From NCBI GenBank assembly GCA_910890315.1, contig CAJVGD010000020.1:62001-126000 (forward strand): a stretch of 64,000 nucleotides of DNA, written 5' to 3'. A program made the translations under genes and the position numbers. The notes under the pieces are model-generated. The model was given only the letters and a program-made list of their open reading frames with translations. It was not told the origin of the DNA and did not search any database. Source of the stretch: Serendipita indica DSM 11827. Its lineage: Eukaryota > Basidiomycota > Agaricomycetes > Sebacinales > Serendipitaceae. This document shows, piece after piece, positions 38,483-48,663 of this stretch (position 1 is its first letter; each line of letters opens with the position of its first letter).

Positions 38483-38921
38483 ATGAGCGGCCACGGTGGA
38501 CAAAATTGATTCAACTTATGGAGTTGTGCACCCAAAACAAAGCAAGAGGCAGGATGGACAGGATAAGGCGGGCTGGGGAGTGATGGGACAGGATAAGCGA
38601 ATAATCTAGCGGGCGGTGATGGGCTAGGGCAGGCGAGGATGAGCTGACGGCTGACGAGATGGGCCAAGATATCTAATCAAAAGTATACATCCTATTCGCT
38701 TAACCTGCTAGAGCCTGGCCCGTCCTAGCCCGTCACTGTAACAGGGCAAGGTGGGCTTGGGTATGACCAGGACAAAGTAAGCTGCATTCACTTATCCTGC
38801 CCCATCACTCCCCAGGCTGTCCCAGCCCGTCCCATCCTAGCCTGTTCTGTTACTATCTAGATGTACTCAAAAATTTACATGGAATGTCATTGCACCTCAA
38901 TCCCAAACTCTTCATGAATTA
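38483..38921. repeat. Foldback (inverted-repeat) element of cagccc/ggatgggc type
   Basis: A GC-rich 300 bp tract with inverted arms: 38571-38597 (ggctggggagtgatgggaca...) pairs with 38791-38817 at 25 of 27 positions, and an inner pair, taagcgaata (38593-38602) with tattcgctta (38693-38702), nests inside it. The whole interval repeats variants of gatgggacaggataag and cccatcc-tagcc. It sits exactly where duplication A copy 1 stops, so it is probably an insertion or a breakpoint hairpin. No coding capacity. Confidence 0.65.
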
Positions 38922-39358
38922 ATGGAGTCCAGCGCCCAAGCTCGGTCTGAAGCACGTATGGGAGCCTTAGTGGCTTTTATAAGGGACATAGTACAATCCA
39001 TACGAGTGAATAGTCGTGATGCACAGCGTCTCAGAGTTCATTTTGCGCCAACTCGTCGACTACTCGAAGACATGAGGAGTACCGCTACCTATTTGACACT
39101 CTCAACAAGCTACTTGAGCTCCTTCATCGGATGATCAGCAATGCAACCGACCAGCCAGACACAAGGGTCCCACTAGTTGATGTACTTGTCAAACATACTA
39201 AAGGGCGTCGAGGTTGCCCAAGAATCGACATCCACCCTAGCTTCCTGCGGACTGCCTGCGAATCACGAATACCCTCCCAGATTGGGCCACCTTTGTTGAA
39301 CTCAGGTGCTCGTACAGTAGAAAGACATGCCATCGGGCTAGGCATTCGACTTCAATAG
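38922..39358 (+). mobile_element. Relic of an integrase-core-domain type element (N-terminal region only)
   Basis: A plus-strand protein-like stretch opens MESSAQARSEARMGALVAF and continues to a segment with KGRRGCPRIDIHPSFL and ARTVERHAIGLGI. That GRPRI..P.FL and R-T-V-R-R-x-A-L arrangement resembles the helix-turn-helix region ahead of the catalytic core in integrase-domain proteins that are repetitive in Agaricomycetes. The catalytic core is absent, so this is a fossil and looks broken in at least a couple of places. The precise element family cannot be settled from this piece. Confidence 0.5.
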
Positions 39359-39893
39359 CCACCAGTGTTCAGCTATACAACCAATGCCAATGGTACTAGA
39401 ATGCAAACTCGAACAAATGCGCGTAATAGTAAGCACCTTCCTCGTCGAATCAATGCCTGTGTTCCATCATCATGGCGATAGCGAGGGTGTTGATATCTAG
39501 GAACCACCCGAGTCCTGAATCTTGGATACTCCATTTGGTGGCAAGATGCAGCTGGTGTAGGTCCAACGTGTGATTTACTGGTCCAAGTAACGAGATTCAC
39601 ACCGGTCGTGTAGTACTTATTCTGCCTGACAAGTGCCAGGCAAAAGTGCAAACATTGTATGAGGATAGAAAAACTGAAGGCCCCTCCGGGCGGACCCCTG
39701 ACCTTTATCTCCTTTTGGGCTCGACGACTTATCGCGAAATATACGTTATACACCCAACTCGCGTGGGACCCCTTAGACGCTCGCAATGAACAGGGAGGGA
39801 GGGTGTGAACGAAATAGGAGATTTCATCAGAGACCTAAATGACAAAAAAAAGCAATTGCGCCATCTGGATCCAGGAGAAGACAGAGCACGCAG
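39359..39893. other. Unassigned stretch between relic and duplication A copy 2
   Basis: About 535 bp without a supported gene. It may be further decayed remains of the neighbouring element, but I can recognise no motif. A minus-strand frame of 137 codons (39373-39786) is open but has basic, low-complexity content and no family resemblance. Confidence 0.35.
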
Positions 39894-39915
39894 GCGGACA
39901 CTGACTCGGGCACAG

Positions 39916-39967
39916 GCGCGTCGCCGATTTTGAATGTCAGTTTAAGCCTCGCTGCCAGCAGCCTTGA
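39916..39967 (+). pseudogene. Orphan last exon of a P450 (P450-11 copy)
   Basis: After a retained acceptor (gggcacag) the sequence reads RVADFECQFKPRCQQP and a stop, identical to the final exon of P450-11 (36059-36110). No other P450 exon precedes it, so it was carried along at the left edge of duplication A copy 2. Confidence 0.85.
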
Positions 39968-40671
39968 TTACCTCGGTGCAATAAAGACGCACAGAACAAT
40001 ACAGTGCTTTGAAACTAATACGCCGTGGTCACTGATACAAGACCAATTGGATATCAGTGGTAGAGCAATATACTTTTTGGGATCAAGAGATCTGGCGCCT
40101 GGGAATCTTTCCAGAGTACCGTCGCGATCTCTTGCTGCATGTTTGAGCTGACCGTGACTGCAATCATGGCCTCGGACATCCCGAGAGTTTTGACGGCTTA
40201 TACCGCATCCGGTGCCGCTCGTTTCTTCTCTTCGCCTTCAGCGCAAACATTTCGCTCCTTGATCCGACGGGTCGCAAGACCTCGACTCTGTAGTCTAGTC
40301 GGATTTCCAATCTAAACATCTAAACGCTGCGGTTGTTGTGGTACTCGACGGAATGAGATGAAGGCAGATCCAATTTCCAAACCTGAAGGTGAACACGGTC
40401 ATTGGCGCATGAAATAGCATAAAACAATGTCCTCTCTGAAACGCATCTAGATCTGACAAGTGTGATGATATTCAAGAGAGACCTAAGAGTCAAATCAACC
40501 TCGTCCGTCACTTGTCTTGTCTCCACGTATATTTTGGATCATTATGTATACTGCTGCGTGCCACAATGCAGAAGAGTAATTGAGCTGCCAACCAGCCAGA
40601 TTCTGCGATAGCTTGTTAACCAGCAGGCACGTGGATGCGAGTCTATATATCTCGGATCGATAAGAATCTTG

Positions 40672-40706
<35 letters not shown>

Positions 40707-40741
40707 CACTAGAGTAGCTAAATGGCTTACCCTTCATCATT
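39968..40741. other. Intergenic, upstream of membrane-protein copy 2
   Basis: About 770 bp copied with duplication A. Relative to copy 1 it carries an extra ~80 bp block (about 40247-40323) and scattered substitutions. No gene. Confidence 0.5.
40674..40703. repeat. (AT)15 microsatellite in the promoter of membrane-protein copy 2
   Basis: A perfect AT dinucleotide run ends about 38 nt before the ATG. The same site in copy 1 has only about six AT units, so the tract expanded or shrank after the duplication. It occupies the TATA position. Confidence 0.85.
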
Positions 40742-42200
40742 ATGGCTCTCGCATTTGCCGTTTACTCCCTGTCAGGCCGCGCTGCTCAAAATCTCGCATC
40801 CAATCCCGCAGAGTGCCTTCCATCGTGCGCAAATCAATACAGAAGTTTACCTGGAATAGTCCTGAGCTGTCTTACGACCATCTTCCTATGCATCTGGGTG
40901 GCCCTCCATCTCAATGTCCCCGAACCCGTGAACACTCGAGGCTTTAGTCGCTTGAAACGACTCAAAATCCGGATGAAGTCGTTCTTTCGATGTACTGTGA
41001 TTCCCATCTTCGTGACTCTGGTGTTCCCAGAATGGGTTCTGGGTATGGCAGTCCGTCAGTTCCGTCAGGCCACTGAACTGGCCAAGAAGATTCGCGAGCT
41101 GCAGAAAGAAGAAACTGGTAAGCCAGATAAGATGTTTTTCTTTGAACTGACCAATGTGTCTAGAGGTCACTCGCCAGCACGGATTCTTCATCCTCATGGG
41201 TGGCTTCCATCTCTTTGAACGGCACCAATCCTTGTCGTCGAATAAGAATGGAGAGAAAGACGGGGAAGGCGCTCACCTATTGGCCAAGGAATCCGCGGTA
41301 GAAGCGGGAGATGGTCGACATGACCCTGCACCGAGCGACAAGAGGATCAAGCTAGTTGAAGATATTGGAAGCCCTTTGCATCCTCTCGATGAATTCGATG
41401 TCATTCGTCTTATTGAAGCCGGCAAACTTTGCCTTCCTCCTTCTGTCGAGCTGGAGGACAAATGCAAGAGCGACGGACTCGCAAAGTTTCTTGTCGTAGT
41501 CCAAACACTCTGGTTCATTGCACAATGTATTGCAAGAAAAGTCAGCAAACTTCCGCTCACCGAGCTCGAAGTCGTTACGCTTGGCCATACTCTGCTAACG
41601 GTGGCGATCTACATCGCATGGTGGGACAAGCCATATCGTGTGACATTCCCTATGCGTGTGTATGAAACACTCCCAGAACGTACAAAAGAGCAAGAGGAGG
41701 CGAAGGAGGAGATGGAAGATGCCAACCTTTGGGTGATGGCTTTTATGTATGCCGTGGGCACTCAGGGTGAATACATCGACCTACGGAGTGTGAAGCGAGT
41801 TGGAATGTTCTACTCTGGGTACAGCAAAAGAGAGGATTTCAGCGATTCCGGCGGCCTTCTGACCACGATCATTGTTGGGACAGTGTTTGGTGCTGTCCAT
41901 TTTCTTGCGTGGTCGTCGCCATTTCCATCCCCCCATATGCAATTCCTCTGGCAATTTGCGACCATTGTCATGACTACAGTCCCACCTGCTGCAGTCGTAC
42001 TGTTCCTCTTCGCCGGACTAATGGGCGAGTGTGTGTCCAGAACCCTGGGTCGCTGGATGATGCTCTCCCAATTACTATTACCGCCCCTCTACTTTGCTGG
42101 AAGAGGTATAACAATTGTGCTCGCATTCGTGACGCTGGCGGCGCTCCCACTTGACGCATATCGAGACGTGGCGTGGTCAAACTTCTTCCCCCACATTTGA
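40742..42200 (+). CDS. Polytopic membrane protein, family of unknown function, copy 2
   Basis: Two exons, about 470 residues, very close to copy 1 (MALAFAVYSLSGRAAQNLAS; same intron, donor gtaagcc, acceptor gtctag). Differences cluster in two places: the linker after the HGFFILMGGFHLFE motif (ERHQSLSSNKNGE) and the loop before the C-terminal helices, where the GEG..TDSDFG of copy 1 becomes RED-FSDSG, so two residues are lost in frame. The last helices differ at several positions (LLLPPLYFAGRGITIVL). The frame is open throughout, so it is probably functional. It is a recent tandem duplicate in duplication A. Confidence 0.85.
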
Positions 42201-42712
42201 ATCGCGTTATCGGCCTCGTATGTCGTCCTTGTAATCTATATCTCTTGATCGTTTATCTCGTCGCATGTATATTTGACCGCAACAGACACACAGATAGCGA
42301 TTAGACCTTCATATTCTTAAAGTGGCCGGGCGAATTCAGCCAGACCAATTCAGCAATCGACCAAGCCGGCTGACACGGTGACGGTGGTTGACCAACTTGG
42401 CCCCGACTAGATCTAGCGAGTGTGAACGATTACCTTGTTTGCCTCAATTGCCAAGTCTTCCCGGTCCAACACAAATGAAGTCCTTTTACCAGTCGACCGA
42501 CATGTTGGAATAATACATCTGATCTCAATCGGACCTCCTTCAGGTCAATGCCCTGATTGTTCCTGGAGGTCACCGACCAAACGGCTCAGGGTACCCTATT
42601 CTGATGGTTACTATCTCCGCACCTCGCGGCCCTTCAGTTGTGCCGTTTGTCCTGGCCTTTGGCGTCCACCTCTACTTGCCCCATGCCATTCCCACTAGAG
42701 GACGCCTTGACG
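42201..42712. other. Intergenic within duplication A copy 2
   Basis: About 510 bp matching 48167-48663 of copy 3. It ends at the fragment of a P450 first exon. It includes the conserved gcgattagaccttcatatt block found 3' of all three membrane-protein genes, probably part of their transcript ends. Confidence 0.5.
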
Positions 42713-43030
42713 ATGCAAGTAGTGCTTGCGTCTACTGTAGTCATCATCGTAGCCTTGTTCGTTCATCTATCGAGAAACACGCCACCCTCAAGAGCAAAAC
42801 AGTTTGGTGCAAAGCTTCCTCCAGGACCTCGGCGTGCGTTCCTCGTAGGGAATGCCTTCAACTTCCCAAAGAAGGCATGGTATGAGACCTTTAGTCGCTG
42901 GGCAGACGAGTATGGTATGTATTCACCTCACAGCTTGTTCGCAATGTTAAAGTTGATGACAGGGTAAGTCGTGTATATCAACTTGTTCGGCACACCGATG
43001 ATCATTCTCAACTCGCTTGAAGCTGCCAAC
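42713..43030 (+). pseudogene. P450 5' fragment (P450-13 type, exons 1-2)
   Basis: Starts MQVVLASTVVIIVALFVHLS (anchor) and LPPGPRRAFLVGNAFNFPKK, with a normal GT donor after DEYG, then VVYINLFGTPMIILNSLEAA, and is cut off abruptly at about 43030. The corresponding part of P450-13 (48664-48978) is full and continues. The rest of this copy was replaced by inverted sequence from duplication B, so it cannot make a P450. Confidence 0.85.
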
Positions 43031-43298
43031 GCTTTCAATATGTGGAATGAGCAAATGCGATAACGCTTACCGTACCCTTCCGCCCGGCTAATGAACCTAC
43101 GTACTACCTGCTCTTTGGAAAGTTGAGCACATTGCCCACGAATGCCCACCGCTTTGGACCTGGAGTCAGAGAAGCTCTGGATCTCTTTGCCTTTGCAGCA
43201 TTTGTGTTCGAAGCAATCCAAATAGCCACAAAACTAACTGCAATTGCGCCTAGAGCCCAAGCATGCGTGGTCAAAAGCGATTCAAAGAAGGTAATCAT
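43031..43298 (-). pseudogene. Inverted P450 first-exon fragment (P450-10 type) with a swapped intron
   Basis: On the minus strand it opens MITFFESLLTTHAWALGAIAV and LTPGPKRWAFVGNVLNFPKSR, as in P450-10, up to the AEGYG end of exon 1. The following sequence (43031-43073) is not the P450-10 intron. It is the first intron of the P450-11/-12 gene (gtaagcgttatcgc...tgaaagcg), placed in the correct orientation behind the wrong exon. It ends at the junction with the P450-13-type fragment. Confidence 0.8.
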
Positions 43299-43823
43299 AT
43301 TGTGGGAACGTCTTATGGGATCGGAGAGACCATGATATAGCTTTTAACACCACCCTTTATCAAGTATATCCTTGGCGCCTTTACCAATCAGAAGACTGCC
43401 GCCCTGACGCGTGGATGGAGAGGATAGGGCTCTAGAGTCTTGATCTCTGTTCATTTGCTGCAAATGCAAATACACTTGTGTTATGAACACGAGGATTCGT
43501 CAGCGGTGGCCTGGGATTGGCACGCGCTTATTGGACATTGGACGTCCTTAACTTCGAAATAAAACGGAATGGAGTGTATTCGAGGGTTGGTAGATTGCCA
43601 GCAGTTGTGAATGGTGTCAAGCGGCGACCAAACAGAACGACGCTTTATGTTGGCCTTGATGGGTGCCGTCTACGAGCCGAGTTATCACCTCGACCACAAA
43701 GCCGCCAATGCTTCAGGTCAGCCGTATCATTTATTCGGCGCCATTAGCCAATCACAATCCATGAATTGCTGCCGAATTCCATTATTTGGGCTTGAGCCCT
43801 TTGGAATCAACCTCTATGATCCC
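43299..43823. promoter_or_regulatory. Duplicated bidirectional promoter (both flanking P450s broken)
   Basis: A near-copy of the 33540-34070 promoter region. It now lies between an orphan exon and pseudogene P450-12, so any activity would give only non-coding transcripts. Confidence 0.6.
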
Positions 43824-44975
43824 ATTGCTCCATTCACACAAACCATCTCAACGATTCATCTGATTGTAGGAGGCGCTACGGCCGTCGTCGGCGCCTTTTC
43901 GCTCTATTTTTCGACAAACACTCCCTCTGCAAAGGCAAAACGACTCGGTATAGCCCTTCCTCCAGGTCCAAAGTCTGCGTTTTGCGTGGTACATCCGTTC
44001 AAATTTCAGAAGAGTAGATGGTACGAGACGTTCAGTCGCTGGGCGGAAGAGTACGGTACGCGTTATCGCACTTGCTCGTTCCACATATTGAAAGCGTTGG
44101 CAGGTGACGTTGTATACGTCAATGTAATTGGAATTCCACTGGCTGTTCTCAATTCACTGGGCGGAGTTTCGGAGCTTATGGACAAGCGTATGAACATCTA
44201 CTCGAACCGTCCAACTACGACGATGAGCAAGCTGTGGGTATCAAAGCTGCGGGCGTTATCAACTTGCTGATACGAGAAAGTTCCGGACTTCGTTTGCAAC
44301 GAGTCGGTTGCAACCTGGTCCAGAATTCAACGAGCAGCGCCGAGTATTTCGCAAAGCCATGAACCCCAAAGCCGTCGCGGATTACGATAGCTTTATCCAA
44401 CGTGACAGAGACAATCTAGTGAGGCAACTAGATGGGTTTTCTGGCAACCCATTTCTTCAATTTGTCAAGTCAGTCCATTAGCTTCACGCAGTTCAGCCAC
44501 TGATAGTCGATAAAGTGCCACCGGTGCGGTACTCACTCGTATCGCCTATGGGGAGCAGCTATTCAAGGATCATGGCGAGGAGCTCATTGACGTCAACACC
44601 AATGTGGTTACTTTGGCCACTTGGGTGTCAAGCAAGGTGTGGTTGGTGGACCTTATTCCTCCTTGTGCGTTCTTAGCATCTAAAGGTAAGCAGTCAAATA
44701 TTGGTCCGTTCAATATTCATTCCTTCCAAAGGGTACGCATAAAGACCTCCTCTGCAACCGTTGCGTATTTTAAACAGGTACATACTCCGTGATAAACGCA
44801 TTTGGGGTGCAGATAGCCAAACTTTCAATCCCGCCCGGTTCCTCCCCGAGTTCAATCCTCAAGCCGATCAACTCCCTGATATGTGGGACATTCCATTTAG
44901 ATTTGGCCGACGGTATGCATGATTGTCTATTCGTCAATAAGACTTGCTCAATTCCACGGTTAGCATTTGTCCAGG
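43824..44975 (+). pseudogene. P450-12: truncated P450 pseudogene (P450-11 copy)
   Basis: Same order as P450-11 but broken. The codon at the P450-11 start position is ATT (43824) instead of ATG. The conserved VGNLFNFP became VVHPFKFQ, and a one-base loss early in exon 3 (after SSGL) shifts the frame. About 670 bp covering the end of exon 4 through the CNIG exon are deleted, removing the I-helix, K-helix ExxR and substrate-loop exons. The region then resumes at the YILRDKRIWGADSQ exon (with changes), reaches FRFGRR (Phe-Gly-Phe changed), and ends at the first bases of the haem exon (ICPG). It cannot encode an enzyme. Confidence 0.9.
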
Positions 44976-46650
44976 CTCGGTATTATGCAGGATGTGCTTT
45001 TGGGCAAGACTCAGGAGACAGAGGTGGAGGATGATAATATTCCCATTGATCTCCAACTTCGAGGCAGTTAAAAGATAGAAATTCATTTCTCTGAATTCTA
45101 CAGAGGTGCTATGACCACCAGCAGCCATTATTTCAAGCTGTCCGGTTGCCCTACCCAACCTTTGCTCTGACTGTTACCCCACTAAAACCGTCTGTAGGCT
45201 GTATGTAGTTATAATACTATGTCAAATAGATCTCAGAATTGATACGATTTGAATAAAAAATTCACAGAGCTACAGGTACACGCGGCAAGCTAGAAACAGG
45301 GTATTTCAAAAATTTTGTCCTGTTGCCCTACCGGCGACAGTATCTCTTCTTAAGACTATATTTAACAGCCTTAATGTGCTCCTCGAATGTCTCCAATTGC
45401 ATCAGAAGTGGCATAATTGGCATTTTATTGCTCACCTCGTCAAAGACTGTCGAGCCTTGGACATATATACTGCTCCCCCCATTCTTTTGAACACTTAGAC
45501 TTGAAATCGCATTACCAACCTATATAATATATGACTTTGAGCACAAAAACCGCAGCAGTCCTCCACGTACTGTAATAGCAGTGGCATTAGCATGCTCTGG
45601 GCGAGTTACTTTGATGATAACTGTCTTCTCCCCCTTCTTCATTGAAATTTGTTTGCACATGTCTATGAATCCGCGCTGTGACTCGAAAGGAAGAGAATTC
45701 TTTGGTTTCACGAACACCCAGCTCATGCCTGTCAATACTACAGCTTCAGGTGTACATCCAAGATCGCTAGCAATCTTTGAGATAAAATCATCCCAAGATG
45801 TATCCTGATCCATCACAAATGGACCAAGTGTTTGGCATAATTCGTCCTTAATTGCCCTGGCATTCCTCCCCCTCGCCCAGATCCCAATACCCTGGCCAGC
45901 TCTACATATATTTCTGCCTCAAAATCCATCATCATATTGCCTTGATCAGGTTCAGGTGACTTGCGTGGGATATACTTTCGTTCTTTGCTTGGGGGCCCAG
46001 GAAGATCATTGCCATGCCGCTTACAAGGAGGCGGCACACCAGAATCAGCCTTTTCTTTGGGTTTCTAGATAATTTTAGGCAATTAAAATTTGTCTAGGTG
46101 AGCCAAGGTTCAGAATACACACTGCACCGGGGCGCCCTCTACCCCGCTTTCTGGGGGGATCTACCTCCTCTTCTTTGAGCTCTTCCAAACTCTCTTCAGG
46201 TTCTGTTTCATCAATATTTGGTTGAATTGAATCGACGGGAGGTATGGCCTCTGGTACGGGTAATGTTGGCCTCTCGTCTGGCAGATGGTCTGCTTCATTG
46301 CTCGCATTTGGTACTGTAAGCTAGAATTTGATGGTACGGGTGTGTCCAAATTTTTCTACGTAGATTAGCTTTGAAACCCGGGAGCTGCAAAACGTCCTAC
46401 CTGGAACAGGTCGTCGAGCATGACCAGATTTCCTCGAAGACATCCATTAACCGAGGAAAATATTCAGGAGACAGAAGTGTAATTTTTGGGCAAGGCTAGC
46501 GAGTGGTACAAATTTTTCACGATGGTCAACCAAAAAAAAAGTTTGTGGATTTCCGAACTCTCTGTAAATTGTTCACCTCTGACAGCTTCTGTCAACCAGC
46601 GACAGGCACGCGGTTGCCCCGTCAACAAATTTTGAATCCGTACGATTCCC
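44976..46650. mobile_element. AT-rich insertion of unknown type carrying a minus-strand gene
   Basis: About 1.7 kb inserted at the broken end of P450-12. It is visibly more AT-rich than the flanks. Both ends carry ttttgggcaag and caggagacag-aagtg/ggtg motifs (near 44997-45022 and 46466-46496), but in a different order, so they are not clean terminal repeats. It contains a minus-strand gene (45520-46443). I see no transposase motif, so calling it a transposon is only inference. Confidence 0.35.
45520..46443 (-). CDS. Hypothetical AT-hook protein in the AT-rich insertion
   Basis: The probable start (complement 46441-46443) gives MSSRKSGHARRPVP, joined by an intron to an acidic exon ending in PPRKRGRGRPGA, whose GRGRP core is an AT-hook DNA-binding motif. 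A second intron leads to a basic Pro-rich exon (PPPCKRHGNDLPGPPSKERKYIPRK), then an alpha-helical region DFEAEIYVELARVL. The reading frame must change once more, perhaps through a short intron I could not fix, to reach ELCQTLGPFVMDQDTSWDDF and a final domain (LTGMSWVFVKPKNSLPFESQ, KTVIIKVTRPEHANATAI). I do not recognise the family. Its neighbours give no clue beyond the insertion itself. Start and splice sites are uncertain. Confidence 0.4.
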
Positions 46651-46658
46651 GAAAATTG

Positions 46659-46667
46659 TATAAAAAG
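46659..46667 (+). promoter_or_regulatory. TATA box of membrane-protein copy 3
   Basis: A textbook tataaaaag lies 47 nt before the ATG at 46706. The upstream sequence of this copy differs entirely from copies 1 and 2, so the gene was given a new promoter, apparently by the neighbouring AT-rich insertion or the duplication breakpoint. Confidence 0.7.
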
Positions 46668-46705
46668 ACCCTGGCGTGGTCGAGTCTCTCACCCTCTCCA
46701 TTGTC

Positions 46706-48166
46706 ATGGCTCTCGCAATCGCCCTTTACTCCCTGTCAGGCCGCGCTGCTCAAAATCTCGCATCAAATACGACAGAATGTCTTCCGTCATGCGCAAGTCA
46801 GTACAGGAGTCTGCCTAGGATAGTCTTCAGCTGTCTCACCACATTCTTCCTGTGTATCTGGGTCGCTCTCCATCTCAACGTCCCCGAACCTGTGGACACC
46901 CGAGGCTTGAGTCGCTTGAAAAGACTCAAAATCCGGGTGAAGTCGTTCTTTCGATGTACTGTGATTCCCATCTTCGTAACTCTGGTGTTCCCAGAATGGG
47001 TTCTGGGTATGGCAGTCCGTCAGTTCCTTAAGGCCACTCAACTGGCCAAGGAGATTCGCGAACTGCAGAAAGAAGAGACGGGTAAGCTAGAGAAAATGTT
47101 TTTCTTTGAACTGACCAGTGTGTCTAGAGGTTACTCGCCAGCACGGATTCTTCATCCTCATGGGTGGCTTCCACCTCTTTGAACAGCGCCAATCTCTGTC
47201 GCCGAATAAGAATGGAGAGAAAGACGGAGAAGACGCTCAACTATTGGCCAGCAACCGGGGGTAGAAGCGGGAGATGGTCGACGTGACCATGCACCGAGCG
47301 ACAGGAGGATCGATCTAGTTGAAGATATTGGAAGCCCTGTGCATCCTCTCGACGAATTCGACGTCATTCGTCTTATTGAAGCCGGCAAACTTTGCCTTCC
47401 TCCTTCTGTCGAGCTGGAGGACAAGTGCAAGAGCGACGGACTCGCAAAGTTCCTTGTCGTGGCCCAAACGCTCTGGTTCATTGCACAATGCATTGCAAGA
47501 AAAGTCAGCAAACTCCCGCTCACCGAGCTCGAAGTCATTACGCTCGGCCATACTCTGCTGACGGTGGCGATCTACATTGCATGGTGGGACAAGCCATATC
47601 GTGTGACATTCCCTATGCGTGTGTATGAAACACTCCCAGAACGTACAAAAGAGCAAGAGAAGGTGAAGGCGGAGATGGAAGATGCCGACTTTTGGGTGAT
47701 GGCTTTTGAGTATGCCTCGGGCATTCAGGGCGCATACATCGACCTACGGAGTGTGAAGCGAGTTGGAATGTTTTACCCTGGGTACACTAAAGATGGGTGG
47801 AATGTCAGCGATCTCGGCGGCATTCTGACCACGATCATTGTTGGGACATTGTTTGGTGCTGTCCATTTTCTTGCGTGGTCGTCGCCCTTCCCATCTACTC
47901 ATATGCAATTTTTGTGGCGATTTGCGACCATTGTTATGACTGCTGTCCCACCTGCTACAGTTGTACTCTTTGTCCTCACTGGACTAATCGGCGACTACGT
48001 GTCCATCATCCTGGGGGGTTTGATCGGATTCTTCCTATTTCTATTACCACCCTTGTACTTCGTTGGAAGAGGTATAACAATTGTGCTCGCATTGGTGACG
48101 CTGGCGGCGCTCCCACTCGACGCATATCGAGACGTGGTGTGGTCAGACTTCTTCCCCCACATTTGA
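46706..48166 (+). CDS. Polytopic membrane protein, copy 3 (frame restored only by a possible new intron)
   Basis: Starts MALAIALYSLSGRAAQNLAS and follows copies 1 and 2, including the first intron. After the HGFFILMGGFHLFE exon there is a net one-base loss (near 47248-47260) that brings a stop, tag, at once. A donor created at that spot (gtagaa, 47261) and an acceptor gacag ending at 47304 would remove 44 nt and rejoin the frame (NRG/RIDLVEDIG), a length like the family's 45-nt intron. Downstream the frame is open to TGA 48164-48166 with all C-terminal helices (TTIIVGTLFGAVHFLAW; YFVGRGITIVLALVTLAALPLDAY). It is either a pseudogene or a gene whose exon segment became an intron. It has its own TATA box. 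Confidence 0.65.
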
Positions 48167-48663
48167 ATCGCGTTATCGACCTCGTATGCCGTCCTTGTAA
48201 TCTATATCTCTTGATCGTTTTGTCTCGTCGCATGTATATTTGACCGTGACATACACAGATAGCGATTAGACCTTCATATTATGAAAGCGGCCCGACGAAT
48301 TCAGCATTCGACCAAGCCAGCTGATGCGGTGACGGTGGTTGACCAACTTGTCCCCGACTAGATCTAGCGAGTGTGGATGATTATCTTGTTTGCCTCAATT
48401 GTCAACTCTTCCCGGTCCAACGTTAATGAAGTCCTTTTACCGGTCGACCGACATGTTGGAGTAATACAGCTGATCTCAATCGGACCTCCTTCAGGTCAAT
48501 GCCCTGATTGTTCCTGGAGGTCACCGACCAAACGGCTCAGAGGTACCCTATTCTGATGGTCACTATCTCCGAATCGCGCGGCTCTTCAGTCGTGATGTTT
48601 GTTCTGGTCTTTGGCGTCCGCCTTTACTTGCCTCATGGCGTCCCCACTAGAGGCACCTTCACG
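48167..48663. other. Intergenic, membrane-protein copy 3 to P450-13
   Basis: About 500 bp inherited from duplication A. No gene. An open plus-strand frame extends upstream of the P450-13 start (from 48508) but its extra residues have no counterpart in other P450s. Confidence 0.45.

Larger units (their letters stand above)
39894..43030. repeat. Segmental duplication A, copy 2
   Basis: Begins with a copy of the P450-11 last exon, includes the second membrane-protein gene, and runs past the point where copy 1 stops into the 5' end of a P450 like P450-13. It therefore links copies 1 and 3 and shows the ancestral order: P450, membrane-protein gene, next P450, all on one strand. Confidence 0.9.
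43072..44975. repeat. Segmental duplication B, truncated copy
   Basis: Matches 33312-35887 but lacks about 670 bp of the P450 body. It joins duplication A copy 2 on its left through the inverted fragment at 43031-43298, and an AT-rich insertion on its right. Confidence 0.85.

Noticed and set aside
39373-39786. 137-codon minus-strand ORF
   Set aside because: Basic, low-complexity content and no homology that I can recognise; probably non-coding.
45300-45520. Terminal inverted repeats for the AT-rich insertion
   Set aside because: ccctgttgccc-like motifs recur near both ends but are too short and irregular to count as terminal repeats.
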